Shown one piece after another: positions 34,396-42,194 of a stretch of 64,000 nt of DNA. This DNA is from Streptomyces griseus subsp. griseus (GTDB taxonomy: Bacteria; Actinomycetota; Actinomycetes; Streptomycetales; Streptomycetaceae). The DNA is taken from assembly GCF_003610995.1 (NCBI RefSeq), contig NZ_CP032543.1:3906001-3970000 (forward strand), written 5' to 3'. A model generated the notes under the pieces. The model was not told the origin of the DNA. It saw nothing but the letters and a program-made list of their open reading frames with translations, and made no database searches. The translations under genes were made by a program, and so were the position numbers. The first letter of the stretch is position 1; each line of letters begins with the position of its first letter.

Positions 34396-34857
34396 CTAGC
34401 AGAAGCTCGAGATACCGTTCTTCACTGCTGTGTAGACGAGGTCGTAGCCTGCGACGTTCAACGTTCCCTTGGCATCGGTCGTGCTCTTGCACGCGGGTAT
34501 GCGCACCGTTGGCGCGAAGCAGCCCGCGGTCGCGCCGGCCGCGAAGTTCGAGGTGGCGCACCACACGTCTCCTCCGCGCTGCGATTCGAACACGACCCTG
34601 CCGCTGATGGTCTTCGCGCTCGACGTGGGGTTCTGCGCGACCAGGACACCCTGCGCATCGTTGTTGCGGTTGAGGACGATGCACGTCTTCAAGTTGAGTC
34701 CCGAGGTGGGGTGATACAGGTAATTGGTGCAGTGCCAATTCGCGTTGGTATTTACTGTCTTCCAATTGACGGTATCGCTCGCCTGCGCGGGCTGAGCGAC
34801 GACAAGCACCGCACATGCTGCGAGCGCTGCCGTAGCGAGTCTCTTCTTGCGCGCCAT
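34396..34857 (-). CDS. Secreted cysteine-rich small protein
   Basis: 153 aa from ATG 34857 with GGGAGGGG upstream. The signal peptide is RKKRLATAALAACAVLVVA, with cleavage after AQA before SDTVNW. The mature part of about 127 residues has six cysteines (NWHCTNY, LKTCIVL, DVWCATS, AGCFAPT, IPACKST, SSFC), suggesting three disulphides. No enzymatic motif is seen. It lies inside the tRNA-bounded element and has lower GC than surrounding genes, suggesting horizontal acquisition. Function unknown; a competition toxin, inhibitor or surface protein are all possible. Confidence 0.75.
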   Translation of the reverse strand: MARKKRLATAALAACAVLVVAQPAQASDTVNWKTVNTNANWHCTNYLYHPTSGLNLKTCIVLNRNNDAQGVLVAQNPTSSAKTISGRVVFESQRGGDVWCATSNFAAGATAGCFAPTVRIPACKSTTDAKGTLNVAGYDLVYTAVKNGISSFC

Positions 34858-35048
34858 GGTGTTTCCCCTCCCTTTTCGGCCCGTCAAGCGGGGCCGGATC
34901 CGGTCGCAGACTAGCAACTCCGCAGGTCACGAGCAGCCCTAATATCGAGTCGGCAGGTTGGACCACGACATCGACGCGTACCGGAGGGAGGATCGCCTCA
35001 CCGGCCGTCGGCTCAACGCCTCCGCCGGCTGAGCGCCGAGGCCCGGCC

Positions 35049-35153
35049 TCACCCGATGCCCAGCCAATGCAAGAAGCCGGTCACGTCGGCGACAGCCCAC
35101 ACCAGCACGAACCCAGCAGCGACGAACATGCTGTCGCGCCCGAAGCGGCTCAC
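35049..35153 (-). CDS. Putative 34-aa membrane peptide
   Basis: GTG at 35153, stop at 35049. The sequence MSRFGRDSMFVAAGFVLVW continues AVADVTGFLHWLGIG, a charged N-terminus and one hydrophobic helix. There is no strong RBS, so the call rests on the composition and on small membrane peptides of this kind being common in streptomycetes. It lies inside the tRNA-bounded element. Confidence 0.3.
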   Translation of the reverse strand: MSRFGRDSMFVAAGFVLVWAVADVTGFLHWLGIG

Positions 35154-35266
35154 CCCGATCTGCGTGCAACACCCACGAGACCCCCACCCGCGTTCCGATC
35201 CGACCCCGAGTCAGCGGGCCCGGTGCCTTCGGCAGGGTCCGGCCGCCCAGCTCCTACAGCGACGAC

Positions 35267-35297
35267 GAAGGGCCCGGCTCATCGAGCCGGGCCCTTC
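35267..35297 (-). terminator. Terminator after tRNA-Ser(CGA)
   Basis: A 14-bp perfect stem (35267-35280 with 35284-35297), 9 nt beyond the tRNA 3' end. Confidence 0.85.
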
Positions 35298-35306
35298 GTT
35301 CACCAG

Positions 35307-35394
35307 CGGTAGCGGTGGGATTTGAACCCACGGTGACGGGTTACGCCACACTCGCTTTCGAGGCGAGCTCCTTCGGCCGCTCGGACACGCTACC
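35307..35394 (-). tRNA. tRNA-Ser (anticodon CGA)
   Basis: An 88-nt class II tRNA on the minus strand. The acceptor stem GGTAGCG pairs with CGCTACC and the discriminator is G. The anticodon stem is CTCGC/GCGAG with loop CTCGAAA (anticodon at plus-strand 35358-35360), followed by a long variable arm and T-arm GGGTTCAAATCCC. It reads UCG. Its 3' half is duplicated at 34132-34187. Confidence 0.97.
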
Positions 35395-35461
35395 GAGAGA
35401 GAGCTTAGACCATCCCGGGGCGTGCACAGAAATCGGTTCTCGGGGGCGGGGTCGGACGCCG

Positions 35462-35995
35462 TCAGAGCGTGCGGAAGAACGCCGTCAGCCGGGTCGCGCA
35501 GTCGGCCTCCAGCACGCCCGTGATGACCTCGGGGCGGTGGTTCAGGCGGCGGTCGCGGATGACGTCCCAGAGGGAGCCGGCCGCGCCCGCCTTCTCGTCG
35601 CGGGCGCCGTAGACGACCCGGGCCACCCGGGACTGCACCAAGGCGCCCGCGCACATCGTGCAGGGCTCCAGGGTGACCACCAGCGTGCAGCCGGTCAGGC
35701 GCCACTCGCCGACCGCCTCGGCCGCCCGGCGCAGGGCCAGGATCTCGGCGTGGGCGGTCGGGTCGCCGGTGGCCTCGCGTTCGTTGTGGGCGGCGGCCAG
35801 TTCGGTGCCGTCGGGGCCGAGGACGACGGCGCCGACCGGTACGTCACCGGCCGACGCCGCCCGCTCGGCCTCGGCCAGGGCGCGGCGCATCGGGGCCTGC
35901 CACGGATCGCGTACGGGGTCGGGCTCAGGTGCGCGTACGGGATCCGGGGCGGGCCGGGAGGAGGGAGGGGAAGGGTTCGGCGGGCTTGCGGTCAC
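35462..35995 (-). CDS. tadA: tRNA-specific adenosine deaminase TadA
   Basis: 177 aa. The cytidine-deaminase-fold zinc site is complete: HAEILALRRA (HxE with catalytic Glu) and EPCTMCAGAL (PCxxC). It deaminates A34 to inosine in tRNA-Arg(ACG), which is itself encoded at 5890-5962. The N-terminus has about 30 extra residues rich in Pro/Asp/Arg before WQAPMRRALAEAERAA; a shorter start at Met36 is possible. It lies 67 bp upstream of tRNA-Ser(CGA) on the same strand and is followed, on its 5' side, by a conserved companion gene. Confidence 0.95.
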   Translation of the reverse strand: MTASPPNPSPPSSRPAPDPVRAPEPDPVRDPWQAPMRRALAEAERAASAGDVPVGAVVLGPDGTELAAAHNEREATGDPTAHAEILALRRAAEAVGEWRLTGCTLVVTLEPCTMCAGALVQSRVARVVYGARDEKAGAAGSLWDVIRDRRLNHRPEVITGVLEADCATRLTAFFRTL

Positions 35996-36101
35996 CCGCG
36001 GACCCTAACGGACGGGTAGGGAGGGGACGGGACGGATACGGCCGGGGTGGGGGCCGGAGGATGCGTGGCCCGGTCCCGGAAGCCAGGAAGGGCTCCCTCG
36101 A

Positions 36102-36239
36102 TCAGGCCTGACCCCCGGCCTCCGGGAGCCCGGGAGGGGTGCCTTCCGTTCAGGCCTGACCCCCGGCCCCTGGAAGCCGGGAGGGTGCCCTCCGATCAGG
36201 GCGGACCCCCCGGCCCATGGGGAGGCCGGATGCCCGGAA
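36102..36239. repeat. Three imperfect tandem repeats of about 47 bp
   Basis: Copies begin near 36102, 36150 and 36196, each starting (A/T)TCAGGcCTGACCCCCGGCC-like sequence and ending GGGAGGGTGCC-like sequence. They fill the gap between tadA and the upstream companion gene. They are noncoding in appearance; the third copy is the most diverged. Confidence 0.6.
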
Positions 36240-36268
36240 GGGTGTCCGGCGGCGGACGCCGGACACCC
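36240..36268 (-). terminator. Terminator of the tadA-associated gene
   Basis: An 11-bp stem (36240-36250 with 36258-36268) and 7-nt loop, 1 nt beyond the stop codon at 36270-36272 on the minus strand. Confidence 0.75.
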
Positions 36269-36269
36269 C

Positions 36270-36884
36270 CTAGCGGACCGCCTCCAGGACCTCGGCCGCT
36301 CCCAGCGCGTCGGCGATCTCCGTCAGCGCGTCGGTTCGCAGCGTCAGCAGGTCCTTCTCGGAGACTCCGAAGTCGGCGAGGATGCCCAGCTCGCCGATCG
36401 GGCCCGCCGGGATCGCGTCGGAATCGAAATCGGGGTCGGGGGCCGGGCCGGAGCCCGTGTCGTCGGTCAGGGGGGTGGCGGTGGCGGGGCGGGACGACGG
36501 GGCCGGTTCGCCGTCCTCCTCCTCCGTGCCGTCGAGGTCGACGAGCTCTTCCAGCGCGGCGATCTCGTCCTCGGCCCCTGGTTCGCGGCCGAGCAGTTCG
36601 TCGGTGAGCAGGATCTCCCCGTACGAGGAGCGGGCGGCGGCGGACGCGTCCGAGACGTAGATACGGGGGTCCTCCTCACCGTCCACCCGGAGGATGCCGA
36701 ACCAGGCGTCCTCCTGCTCGATGTAGACCAGGACCGTGTCCTCGTCCACCGAGGCCTCCTGGGCCAGATCCGTCAGGTCGGACAGGGTCTCCACATCGTC
36801 GAGCTCTGTATCGCTCGCTTCCCACCCGTCTTCGGTGCGCGCGAGCAGTGCGGCGAAGTACACCGTGACTCTCCCACTGGTCAT
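36270..36884 (-). CDS. tRNA adenosine deaminase-associated protein
   Basis: 204 aa from ATG at 36884. It starts TSGRVTVYFAALLARTEDG and is very acidic (ETLSDLTDLAQEASVDEDT, AALEELVDLDGTEEEDGE), with a globular N-terminal part (about 1-120), a disordered acidic middle and a C-terminal helical motif (LLTLRTDALTEIADALGAA). The family is defined by its constant position next to tadA in actinomycetes and has no proven activity. The gap to tadA is about 275 bp with repeats and a terminator, so the two are not in a tight operon here. Confidence 0.82.
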   Translation of the reverse strand: MTSGRVTVYFAALLARTEDGWEASDTELDDVETLSDLTDLAQEASVDEDTVLVYIEQEDAWFGILRVDGEEDPRIYVSDASAAARSSYGEILLTDELLGREPGAEDEIAALEELVDLDGTEEEDGEPAPSSRPATATPLTDDTGSGPAPDPDFDSDAIPAGPIGELGILADFGVSEKDLLTLRTDALTEIADALGAAEVLEAVR

Positions 36885-37095
36885 AGGTGAATCGGTCCGA
36901 CGGGAGGGCAGACGGGCAAATCCGTCTGCTCTGAGCCCCGCCCAATCGGCATCGTGGCAGAAACAAGCGCCGAGCGAGACCTCTTCGGCCGTTGCGTCGG
37001 CCATCAGTTCCAGGAGTGCCTGGTCGGCCCTCCCTCTGACGCGACCGGCGGGGGACCCGATCAGCGGGGGAGTGCGCCGGTGGTACGGGACGGCT

Positions 37096-37368
37096 TCACC
37101 AGCGGAACGTGCGCATCCGCATCTGTTGGCGCATGCGGGCCGCACGGGCCCGGCGCGGCTGTACCCGGTCCCGTAGCTGCTTGGCCTCATGGAGCTCACG
37201 GAGGAACTGGGCGCGCCGCCGGCGACGGGCCGCGTCACTCTCCTCCGCGTCGGTCCCCTCACCCGTCGTGCCCTGCGGATCGCGCGCGTCGCGCGCGCCG
37301 ACCGCCGTGTCGCGCACATCGCTCACTCCGCGTGAACCCGGGTTCCGCGACTGTTCCCTGTCCGCCAT
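37096..37368 (-). CDS. Small basic Arg-rich protein
   Basis: 90 aa from ATG at 37368 (MADREQSRNPGSRGVSD). The C-terminal half is strongly basic and helical (ARRRRRAQFLRELHEAKQL, RVQPRRARAARMRQQMRMR), suggesting nucleic-acid or ribosome binding. It is divergent from upp, with 107 bp between starts. Conserved in position in streptomycetes as far as I recall; no function known. Confidence 0.7.
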   Translation of the reverse strand: MADREQSRNPGSRGVSDVRDTAVGARDARDPQGTTGEGTDAEESDAARRRRRAQFLRELHEAKQLRDRVQPRRARAARMRQQMRMRTFRW

Positions 37369-37475
37369 CGACACGACACACCACCCCAATGCTGGGTCCG
37401 TATGCCCCCACCTTCCCCCCGAACAGGTGGTTGATGCCAGCGCAGAGTGCCGGAGGGCGCGGTTACTGTTGACGC

Positions 37476-38111
37476 ATGCGGATCCACGTCGTCGACCACC
37501 CGCTGGTGGCGCACAAACTGACCACGCTGCGCGACAAGCGCACCGACTCACCGACCTTCCGGCGTCTCGCCGACGAGCTGGTCACCCTTCTCGCCTACGA
37601 GGCCACCCGGGATGTGCGTACCGAGCAGGTCGACATCGAGACCCCGGTGACCCCCACGACGGGCGTCAAGCTCTCGCACCCCCGGCCCCTCGTCGTCCCG
37701 ATCCTGCGCGCCGGTCTCGGCATGCTGGACGGCATGGTGCGGCTGCTGCCCACCGCCGAAGTGGGCTTCCTCGGCATGATCCGCAACGAGGAGACGCTCC
37801 AGGCGGAGACGTACGCGACCCGGATGCCCGAGGACCTCTCCGGTCGTCAGGTCTACGTCCTCGACCCGATGCTGGCCACCGGCGGCACGCTCGTCGCGGC
37901 CATCCGCGAGCTGATCAAGCGCGGCGCCGACGACGTCACCGCGGTCGTTCTCCTCGCGGCGCCCGAGGGCGTCGAGGTGATGGAGCGCGAGCTGGCGGGC
38001 ACCCCCGTCACCGTCGTCACCGCCTCCGTCGACGAGCGGCTCAACGAGCACGGCTACATCGTGCCGGGCCTCGGCGACGCCGGGGACCGGATGTACGGGA
38101 CGGCGGAGTAG
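37476..38111 (+). CDS. upp: Uracil phosphoribosyltransferase
   Basis: 211 aa, standard length. It carries the PRTase signature [19 protein letters not shown] (PRPP loop), the uracil-binding C-terminal [17 protein letters not shown] and the N-terminal [16 protein letters not shown]. It makes UMP from uracil and PRPP in pyrimidine salvage. Monocistronic, with a terminator downstream at 38240-38284. Confidence 0.97.
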   Translation: MRIHVVDHPLVAHKLTTLRDKRTDSPTFRRLADELVTLLAYEATRDVRTEQVDIETPVTPTTGVKLSHPRPLVVPILRAGLGMLDGMVRLLPTAEVGFLGMIRNEETLQAETYATRMPEDLSGRQVYVLDPMLATGGTLVAAIRELIKRGADDVTAVVLLAAPEGVEVMERELAGTPVTVVTASVDERLNEHGYIVPGLGDAGDRMYGTAE

Positions 38112-38239
38112 CCTCCCGGGCGACCGGACGACCGGACGCCTGGTCGCCGACAGGCCGGGCGGCCCGACCGCCGGCCAGGCGCGCACGTCAGATCGCCGAG
38201 CAGGCCGGCCCGGTCGGTCCGACCGCCGCAGAACAGGAC

Positions 38240-38284
38240 GGTGCCCCTCCCGCGTCAGCGTCAGTACGTCGCGGGAGGGGCACC
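38240..38284. terminator. Terminator between upp and LytR_C gene
   Basis: A 15-bp perfect stem (38240-38254 with 38270-38284) and 15-nt loop, located between convergent genes and so probably bidirectional. Confidence 0.8.
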
Positions 38285-38320
38285 GGTGCGTCCGGAGCGC
38301 GTCGGTCCGGGCCGGGTCGC

Positions 38321-38971
38321 TCAGCCGCTCTTCGTCGTCGGAGTCGCCGCGCAGGAGCCGGACGGAGCCGGGGACGGCTTCGTGAGGGCCGTCATGGCGG
38401 CGGTCGCCTCGGCCGGGGTGCTGAACGCCTTGAACTTCGCGCCGAGGATCAGGTCGACCTCCGCCGTCTTGCGGTTGTCGGTCTTCCGCACCGTGCCCGG
38501 CAGCTGCGTGCCCAGCACGGTGAAGCTGCCGTCCGCCGCGGTCGGGGCGCCGAGCAGCAATCCGGGGCCGGGGACCTTCTTGTCGTACGCCTCCGGGGCG
38601 TTTCCCACCTCGCCGATGGTGAACCCACGCTTCTTCAGCTCGTCGGCCGCGGACTTGGCGAGACCGCTGCGGGTCGTCGCGTTGTAGACGTTGACCTTGA
38701 TCCCGGCCGGCTTCGGCAGCGCCTTGGCGGGGGCCACGGGCTTCGGCGTGGGGCAGTCGCGCTGGTGGCCGGCGGCGCTGGCGCTCTGGTCGCCGCCGGT
38801 GAAGACGTCGATGAGCTGCAGCGTTCCCCAGCCGGCCAGGCCGAGGGCCACCACGGCCGAGACGCCCGCGAGGACGATCCTGCGGCGGTTCCGGGGGCGG
38901 CGCATACGGGGGTAGGTGTCGCCCGTGATGCGGTACTTTCCGCCCATGCCGGGGGGAGTGAGCATGCTCAT
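38321..38971 (-). CDS. LytR C-terminal domain membrane protein
   Basis: 216 aa from ATG at 38971 (MSMLTPPGMGGKYRITGD). One TM helix (about 32-52, IVLAGVSAVVALGLAGW) follows a basic cytosolic segment (RMRRPRNRRR). The extracellular LytR_C domain starts near 85: IKVNVYNATTRSGLAKSAA, DELKKRGFTIGEVGNAP, VDLILGAKF. LytR_C domains are linked to wall-polymer attachment enzymes but here stand alone. The likely role is cell-envelope associated. Confidence 0.88.
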   Translation of the reverse strand: MSMLTPPGMGGKYRITGDTYPRMRRPRNRRRIVLAGVSAVVALGLAGWGTLQLIDVFTGGDQSASAAGHQRDCPTPKPVAPAKALPKPAGIKVNVYNATTRSGLAKSAADELKKRGFTIGEVGNAPEAYDKKVPGPGLLLGAPTAADGSFTVLGTQLPGTVRKTDNRKTAEVDLILGAKFKAFSTPAEATAAMTALTKPSPAPSGSCAATPTTKSG

Positions 38972-39131
38972 GGGGGCAGCGTAGTGCGACCCGGTGATGC
39001 CGCGTACTAAATGATCAACGTATGGCACCCGGATGAGCGCGAAAGCACCCGAAAGGCCCGAATTGGCGTACGACCGCTGGAGCGGCCGTTATGAGGGTGA
39101 TACGCACGGGTGCGCGAGGGACGCGGCGGTG

Positions 39132-39428
39132 TCAGCCCAGGTCGAGCACGCGGGCGTGCAGCACCTGGCGCTGCTGGAGCGCGGCGCGGACCGCCCGGTG
39201 CAGCCCGTCCTCCAGGTACAGATCGCCCTGCCACTTCACGACATGGGCGAAGAGGTCCCCGTAGAACGTGGAGTCCTCGGCGAGGAGGGTCTCCAGGTCA
39301 AGCTGGCCCTTGGTGGTCACGAGCTGGTCCAGGCGAACCGGACGCGGCGCGACATCCGCCCACTGTCGGGTGCTTTCCCGGCCGTGGTCGGGGTATGGCT
39401 TCCCATTTCCGATGCGCTTGAAGATCAC
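39132..39428 (-). CDS. Conserved actinobacterial protein with ParB-like HR motif
   Basis: 98 aa starting MIFKRIGNGKPYPDHGREST. The segment YLEDGLHRAVRAALQQRQV resembles the DGxHRxxAA motif of ParB/sulfiredoxin-fold domains, preceded by RLDQLVTTKGQLDLETLLA, which fits the first strand-helix of that fold. The protein is too short for a full ParB nuclease. Function unknown. It is divergent from the gene at 39603. Confidence 0.75.
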   Translation of the reverse strand: MIFKRIGNGKPYPDHGRESTRQWADVAPRPVRLDQLVTTKGQLDLETLLAEDSTFYGDLFAHVVKWQGDLYLEDGLHRAVRAALQQRQVLHARVLDLG

Positions 39429-39602
39429 ACGGAAAGCCTACCGGGCAAGGGGCGCCGGGCGCAGCCAGGGAACCCTACGTACCCAGAGGTTCGTCCCCCA
39501 AGGTTCGTGCCCGAAGCTTCCTTCCCCCGGGCCTGTGAACCCTTTCCGTCGCTCACGCGTCTGACCTGGTATCGGACGGCCGTCGACCACCCGGGAGGGC
39601 GC

Positions 39603-39923
39603 GTGGCAAGCAAGGACCCGACAGCGGACACGGCGAGCGAGAAGGCCCGCGAGAAGTGGATGGCGCGGTTCCAGGTGCGGCTGGCCATGCAGCCGGGCGT
39701 GGACCGGGCCGTGGTGCTCCAGGCGGTCAAGGAAGTGACGACGCACTGCGCGGACCGGGGGGAGAGCCCGCAGACCGTTTACGGAGACCCGGACGCCCAT
39801 GCCGTACGGACCGCCGAGCGGCTGGTGCCGCCGGACGTCGCGGCGCGGGCGAAGCGGCGCAGCGCCGCTGTGGACTCGCTCGGCTCCGCGCTGAAGAGAG
39901 CGCGGGACATCACCGGTCTGTGA
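39603..39923 (+). CDS. Conserved hypothetical helical protein
   Basis: 106 aa from GTG at 39603, with GGAGGG about 7 nt upstream. It is rich in Lys/Glu/Ala and predicted mostly helical: EKAREKWMARFQVRLAMQP, DRAVVLQAVKEVTTHCADR and DVAARAKRRSAAVDSLGSA. No recognised domain. It lies upstream of the CsbD-like gene in the same orientation, 252 bp away. Confidence 0.65.
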   Translation: MASKDPTADTASEKAREKWMARFQVRLAMQPGVDRAVVLQAVKEVTTHCADRGESPQTVYGDPDAHAVRTAERLVPPDVAARAKRRSAAVDSLGSALKRARDITGL

Positions 39924-40175
39924 GTCCCGCGCCGGGGGGCGCGCCGCCTGGGTCCCCCGCGCCGGGGGACGCGTCGCCCGCCCCCCCGGCAGGGAGACGT
40001 GTCCACCGAGTCCCCCCGCGTCGGGACGCGCCGACCGGGCTGTCGTTCGTCGCGTCGGTGTGGCGCTCCGGCCTGTCGGTCCGTCGCTCTCCGATGCAGG
40101 AGCGGGCTTCCGCGCGTTTGAACGGGGCGGAGCGGGTCAGTCGGTGGGGGAGAGACATTGTCGAGAGGTCAGGGT

Positions 40176-40358
40176 GTGAGTGACATGGCTGCTGATGAGG
40201 AGACCAAGGCCAAGACCGAGCAGGCCAAGGGCAAGGTCAAGGAAGCTGCCGGACGGGCCGTGGGCAATGAGCGCCTGACGGCCGAGGGCCGGGCGGACCA
40301 GGTCAAGGGCGACGCCCGACAGGCCAAGGAGAAGGTCAAGGACGCCCTCACCGACTGA
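40176..40358 (+). CDS. CsbD-family stress protein
   Basis: 60 aa from GTG at 40176, with GAGAGG 7 nt upstream; ATG at 40185 is an alternative. It carries the CsbD pattern of Lys/Glu-rich helices with KGKVKEAAGRAVGNERLTA, then ADQVKGDARQAKEKVKDAL. CsbD proteins accumulate under general stress, often under SigB-like sigma factors. Regulation by SigN/SigF-type factors is possible but not shown here. Confidence 0.9.
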   Translation: MSDMAADEETKAKTEQAKGKVKEAAGRAVGNERLTAEGRADQVKGDARQAKEKVKDALTD

Positions 40359-40380
40359 GGTCCCGTTCCCGGCGTACGAC

Positions 40381-40410
40381 GGCCCCGCAGGAGATCCCTC
40401 CCGCGGGGCC
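40381..40410 (+). terminator. Terminator between CsbD gene and M28 peptidase gene
   Basis: An 8-bp stem GGCCCCGC/GCGGGGCC (40381-40388 with 40403-40410) around a 14-nt loop, 23 nt after the CsbD stop. Confidence 0.6.
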
Positions 40411-40469
40411 GCGCTGTGTCGCCCTCATCGGGCCGATGACCTGGGCCCCATGACGTAACGAACGTGGTC

Positions 40470-42032
40470 CTACTCGGTGACCTCGTGGCCGTGGCCGTCG
40501 TGCAGGCCGCCGCCGCTGCCCGGCGTGCCGGTGCTGGGAGCCGGGGTGACCGGACGGGTCAGCGAGCGCAGGTCGTGGGCGTACGTGCCGACCGCGTTGG
40601 CGATCACGTCGATGTTGACGTCGAAGTGCCGCATGTCGATGTTGCTGAGGTTGTCGCAGGCCGCGTGGTAGCACGCGTCGTAGGCGACGCCCGCCTCTCC
40701 GCCGTAAACACGGGCCTGAGCCGCTGTCTTGATGCCCTCGGCGCCCGTGAACGTACCGCCGGAGGGGATGCCCACCTCGATGAACGGCCCGTAGTCCGAG
40801 CGGCCGGTGAAGTCCGTGCCCTCGTGCTTCTTGCCCTTGCTGTCGAGGAACGTGTTGATGTCCCGCTCCAGCTGGGCGGAGCCCTCCGGGCCGGGGCCCG
40901 CGCCGACGCCGTCGGAGTCGTCGCCGTCATAGACGAACTGGACGCCGTTGGGCGAGGCGATCATGTCGAAGTTCAGGTAGAGCTTGAGCTGGAGGCGCTG
41001 CTTCTCGGAGAGCCCGGCGACGTACGCCTCCGAGCCGAGCAGGCCGTTCTCCTCCGCCGACCACCAGGCGAACCGGACCTTGTTGGCGGGCTTGCTCTTC
41101 GACTGGGCCAGTTTCAGGGCGACATCGAGGAGGCCGGCGGAGCCGGAGCCGTTGTCGTTGATGCCGGGGCCCTCGATGACGGAGTCGAGGTGGGCGCCGA
41201 GCATCACGGTGTTCGCGGCCCTGCCGCTGCGCGTCTCCGCGATGACGTTGCGGGTGGTGCGCTCCTCCTGGAGCTGGCGGACCTCGAAGGAGACCGTGAC
41301 CTCGCCGGCGGCCAGGTCGGCGACGAGCTTCTCGCCCTCCTCCTGGGTGACGCCGCCGGTCGGGATGCGGCCCGCCGCGGCGTCGCCGAGCGTGCCGGAG
41401 AGCAGGCCCTCGGTGTTGTTGTAGATGACCGCTCCGGCCGCTCCGGCGCCCGCTGCCGCCGCCTGCTTCTCGGCGAAGGCGCAGCCGCCCCGCTTGATCA
41501 GCGCGATCTTGCCGGTGAAGTCGGCGGAGGCGTAGTCGGATGGCTCGCAGCCGGTGGTGTCGTCGACGGGGACGTTGACGAGCCCGGCCGTCAGACCGCC
41601 CACCCTGGTCGACGGGGTGTACGTCATCGCCTTGATCGACACCTCGCGGGGCGCCGGCGACACCACGGCGAGCTTTTCGGCCAGCGTCTGCGTGTAGGGG
41701 AAGCGGAAGGTCTCGTAGGAGACCTGGTACCCGGCGCGCTGCAGCTGCCGGTAGACGTACGCCGCCGAGGCATCGTGGCCGAGCGATCCCGCCGCGCGGT
41801 GACCGCCGGCCGAGTCGGCTATCGCCTGGAACTGCTGGAGGTGGCGGTAGGCGTCACGCGCGGATGCCTTCTTCACCAGCTCCTGGGACAGCTTGACCGC
41901 CTCCTTCGAGGGGCCGTTCGAATGGCCTGGCCCGTGCCCATGCCCGTGGTTCGGGGCTGCGCCCAGGAGGAGCGGTGTGGCCAGAGCGGTGGCGGCCACA
42001 ACTGCCATGGCTCTGCGACGTGTTGCGTGCAC
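40470..42032 (-). CDS. Secreted M28 zinc aminopeptidase with PA domain
   Basis: 520 aa with a signal peptide (RRRAMAVVAATALATPLLL). A His/Gly stretch follows, then a PA insert (about 140-255, IALIKRGGCAFAEKQ). The M28 dinuclear zinc ligands are all identifiable: His in GAHLDSV, Asp in INDNGSGSAG, the Glu-Glu pair in WSAEENGLLG, Asp in YLNFDMIASPN and His in CYHAACDN. It resembles the S. griseus aminopeptidase but is longer because of the PA domain. It removes N-terminal residues from extracellular peptides. Confidence 0.93.
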   Translation of the reverse strand: MHATRRRAMAVVAATALATPLLLGAAPNHGHGHGPGHSNGPSKEAVKLSQELVKKASARDAYRHLQQFQAIADSAGGHRAAGSLGHDASAAYVYRQLQRAGYQVSYETFRFPYTQTLAEKLAVVSPAPREVSIKAMTYTPSTRVGGLTAGLVNVPVDDTTGCEPSDYASADFTGKIALIKRGGCAFAEKQAAAAGAGAAGAVIYNNTEGLLSGTLGDAAAGRIPTGGVTQEEGEKLVADLAAGEVTVSFEVRQLQEERTTRNVIAETRSGRAANTVMLGAHLDSVIEGPGINDNGSGSAGLLDVALKLAQSKSKPANKVRFAWWSAEENGLLGSEAYVAGLSEKQRLQLKLYLNFDMIASPNGVQFVYDGDDSDGVGAGPGPEGSAQLERDINTFLDSKGKKHEGTDFTGRSDYGPFIEVGIPSGGTFTGAEGIKTAAQARVYGGEAGVAYDACYHAACDNLSNIDMRHFDVNIDVIANAVGTYAHDLRSLTRPVTPAPSTGTPGSGGGLHDGHGHEVTE

Positions 42033-42194
42033 AGGTGTCCTTCCGGTCGAGACATGACGGACGTACGGACGAACGTGCTGCGAAAGCTGTTGCGAAAGCT
42101 AGCGAGTGGGGTGGCCCCTGGGAACAGCTCTGGGTGGTTTTGATCGTTTCCGCCGGGTGTTCTGTCCGACTGCGTGCTGGACTGTGCATTCCGG

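Larger units (their letters stand above)
34132..35362. mobile_element. Remnant of an element integrated at tRNA-Ser(CGA)
   Basis: The interval is bounded by the 56-bp direct repeats 34132-34187 and 35307-35362. The inside is about 1.1 kb and of lower GC than the flanks (58 percent in the line at 34741). No integrase, excisionase or replication gene is visible. It holds one clear cargo gene, a secreted Cys-rich protein (34396-34857), and possibly a 34-aa membrane peptide. It is best read as a decayed integrative element that has kept only cargo. Confidence 0.65.

Noticed and set aside
34939..35187. An 82-codon minus-strand frame inside the tRNA-Ser element
   Set aside because: Arg-rich random-looking translation; a short hydrophobic frame at 35049-35153 is a better though weak candidate there.
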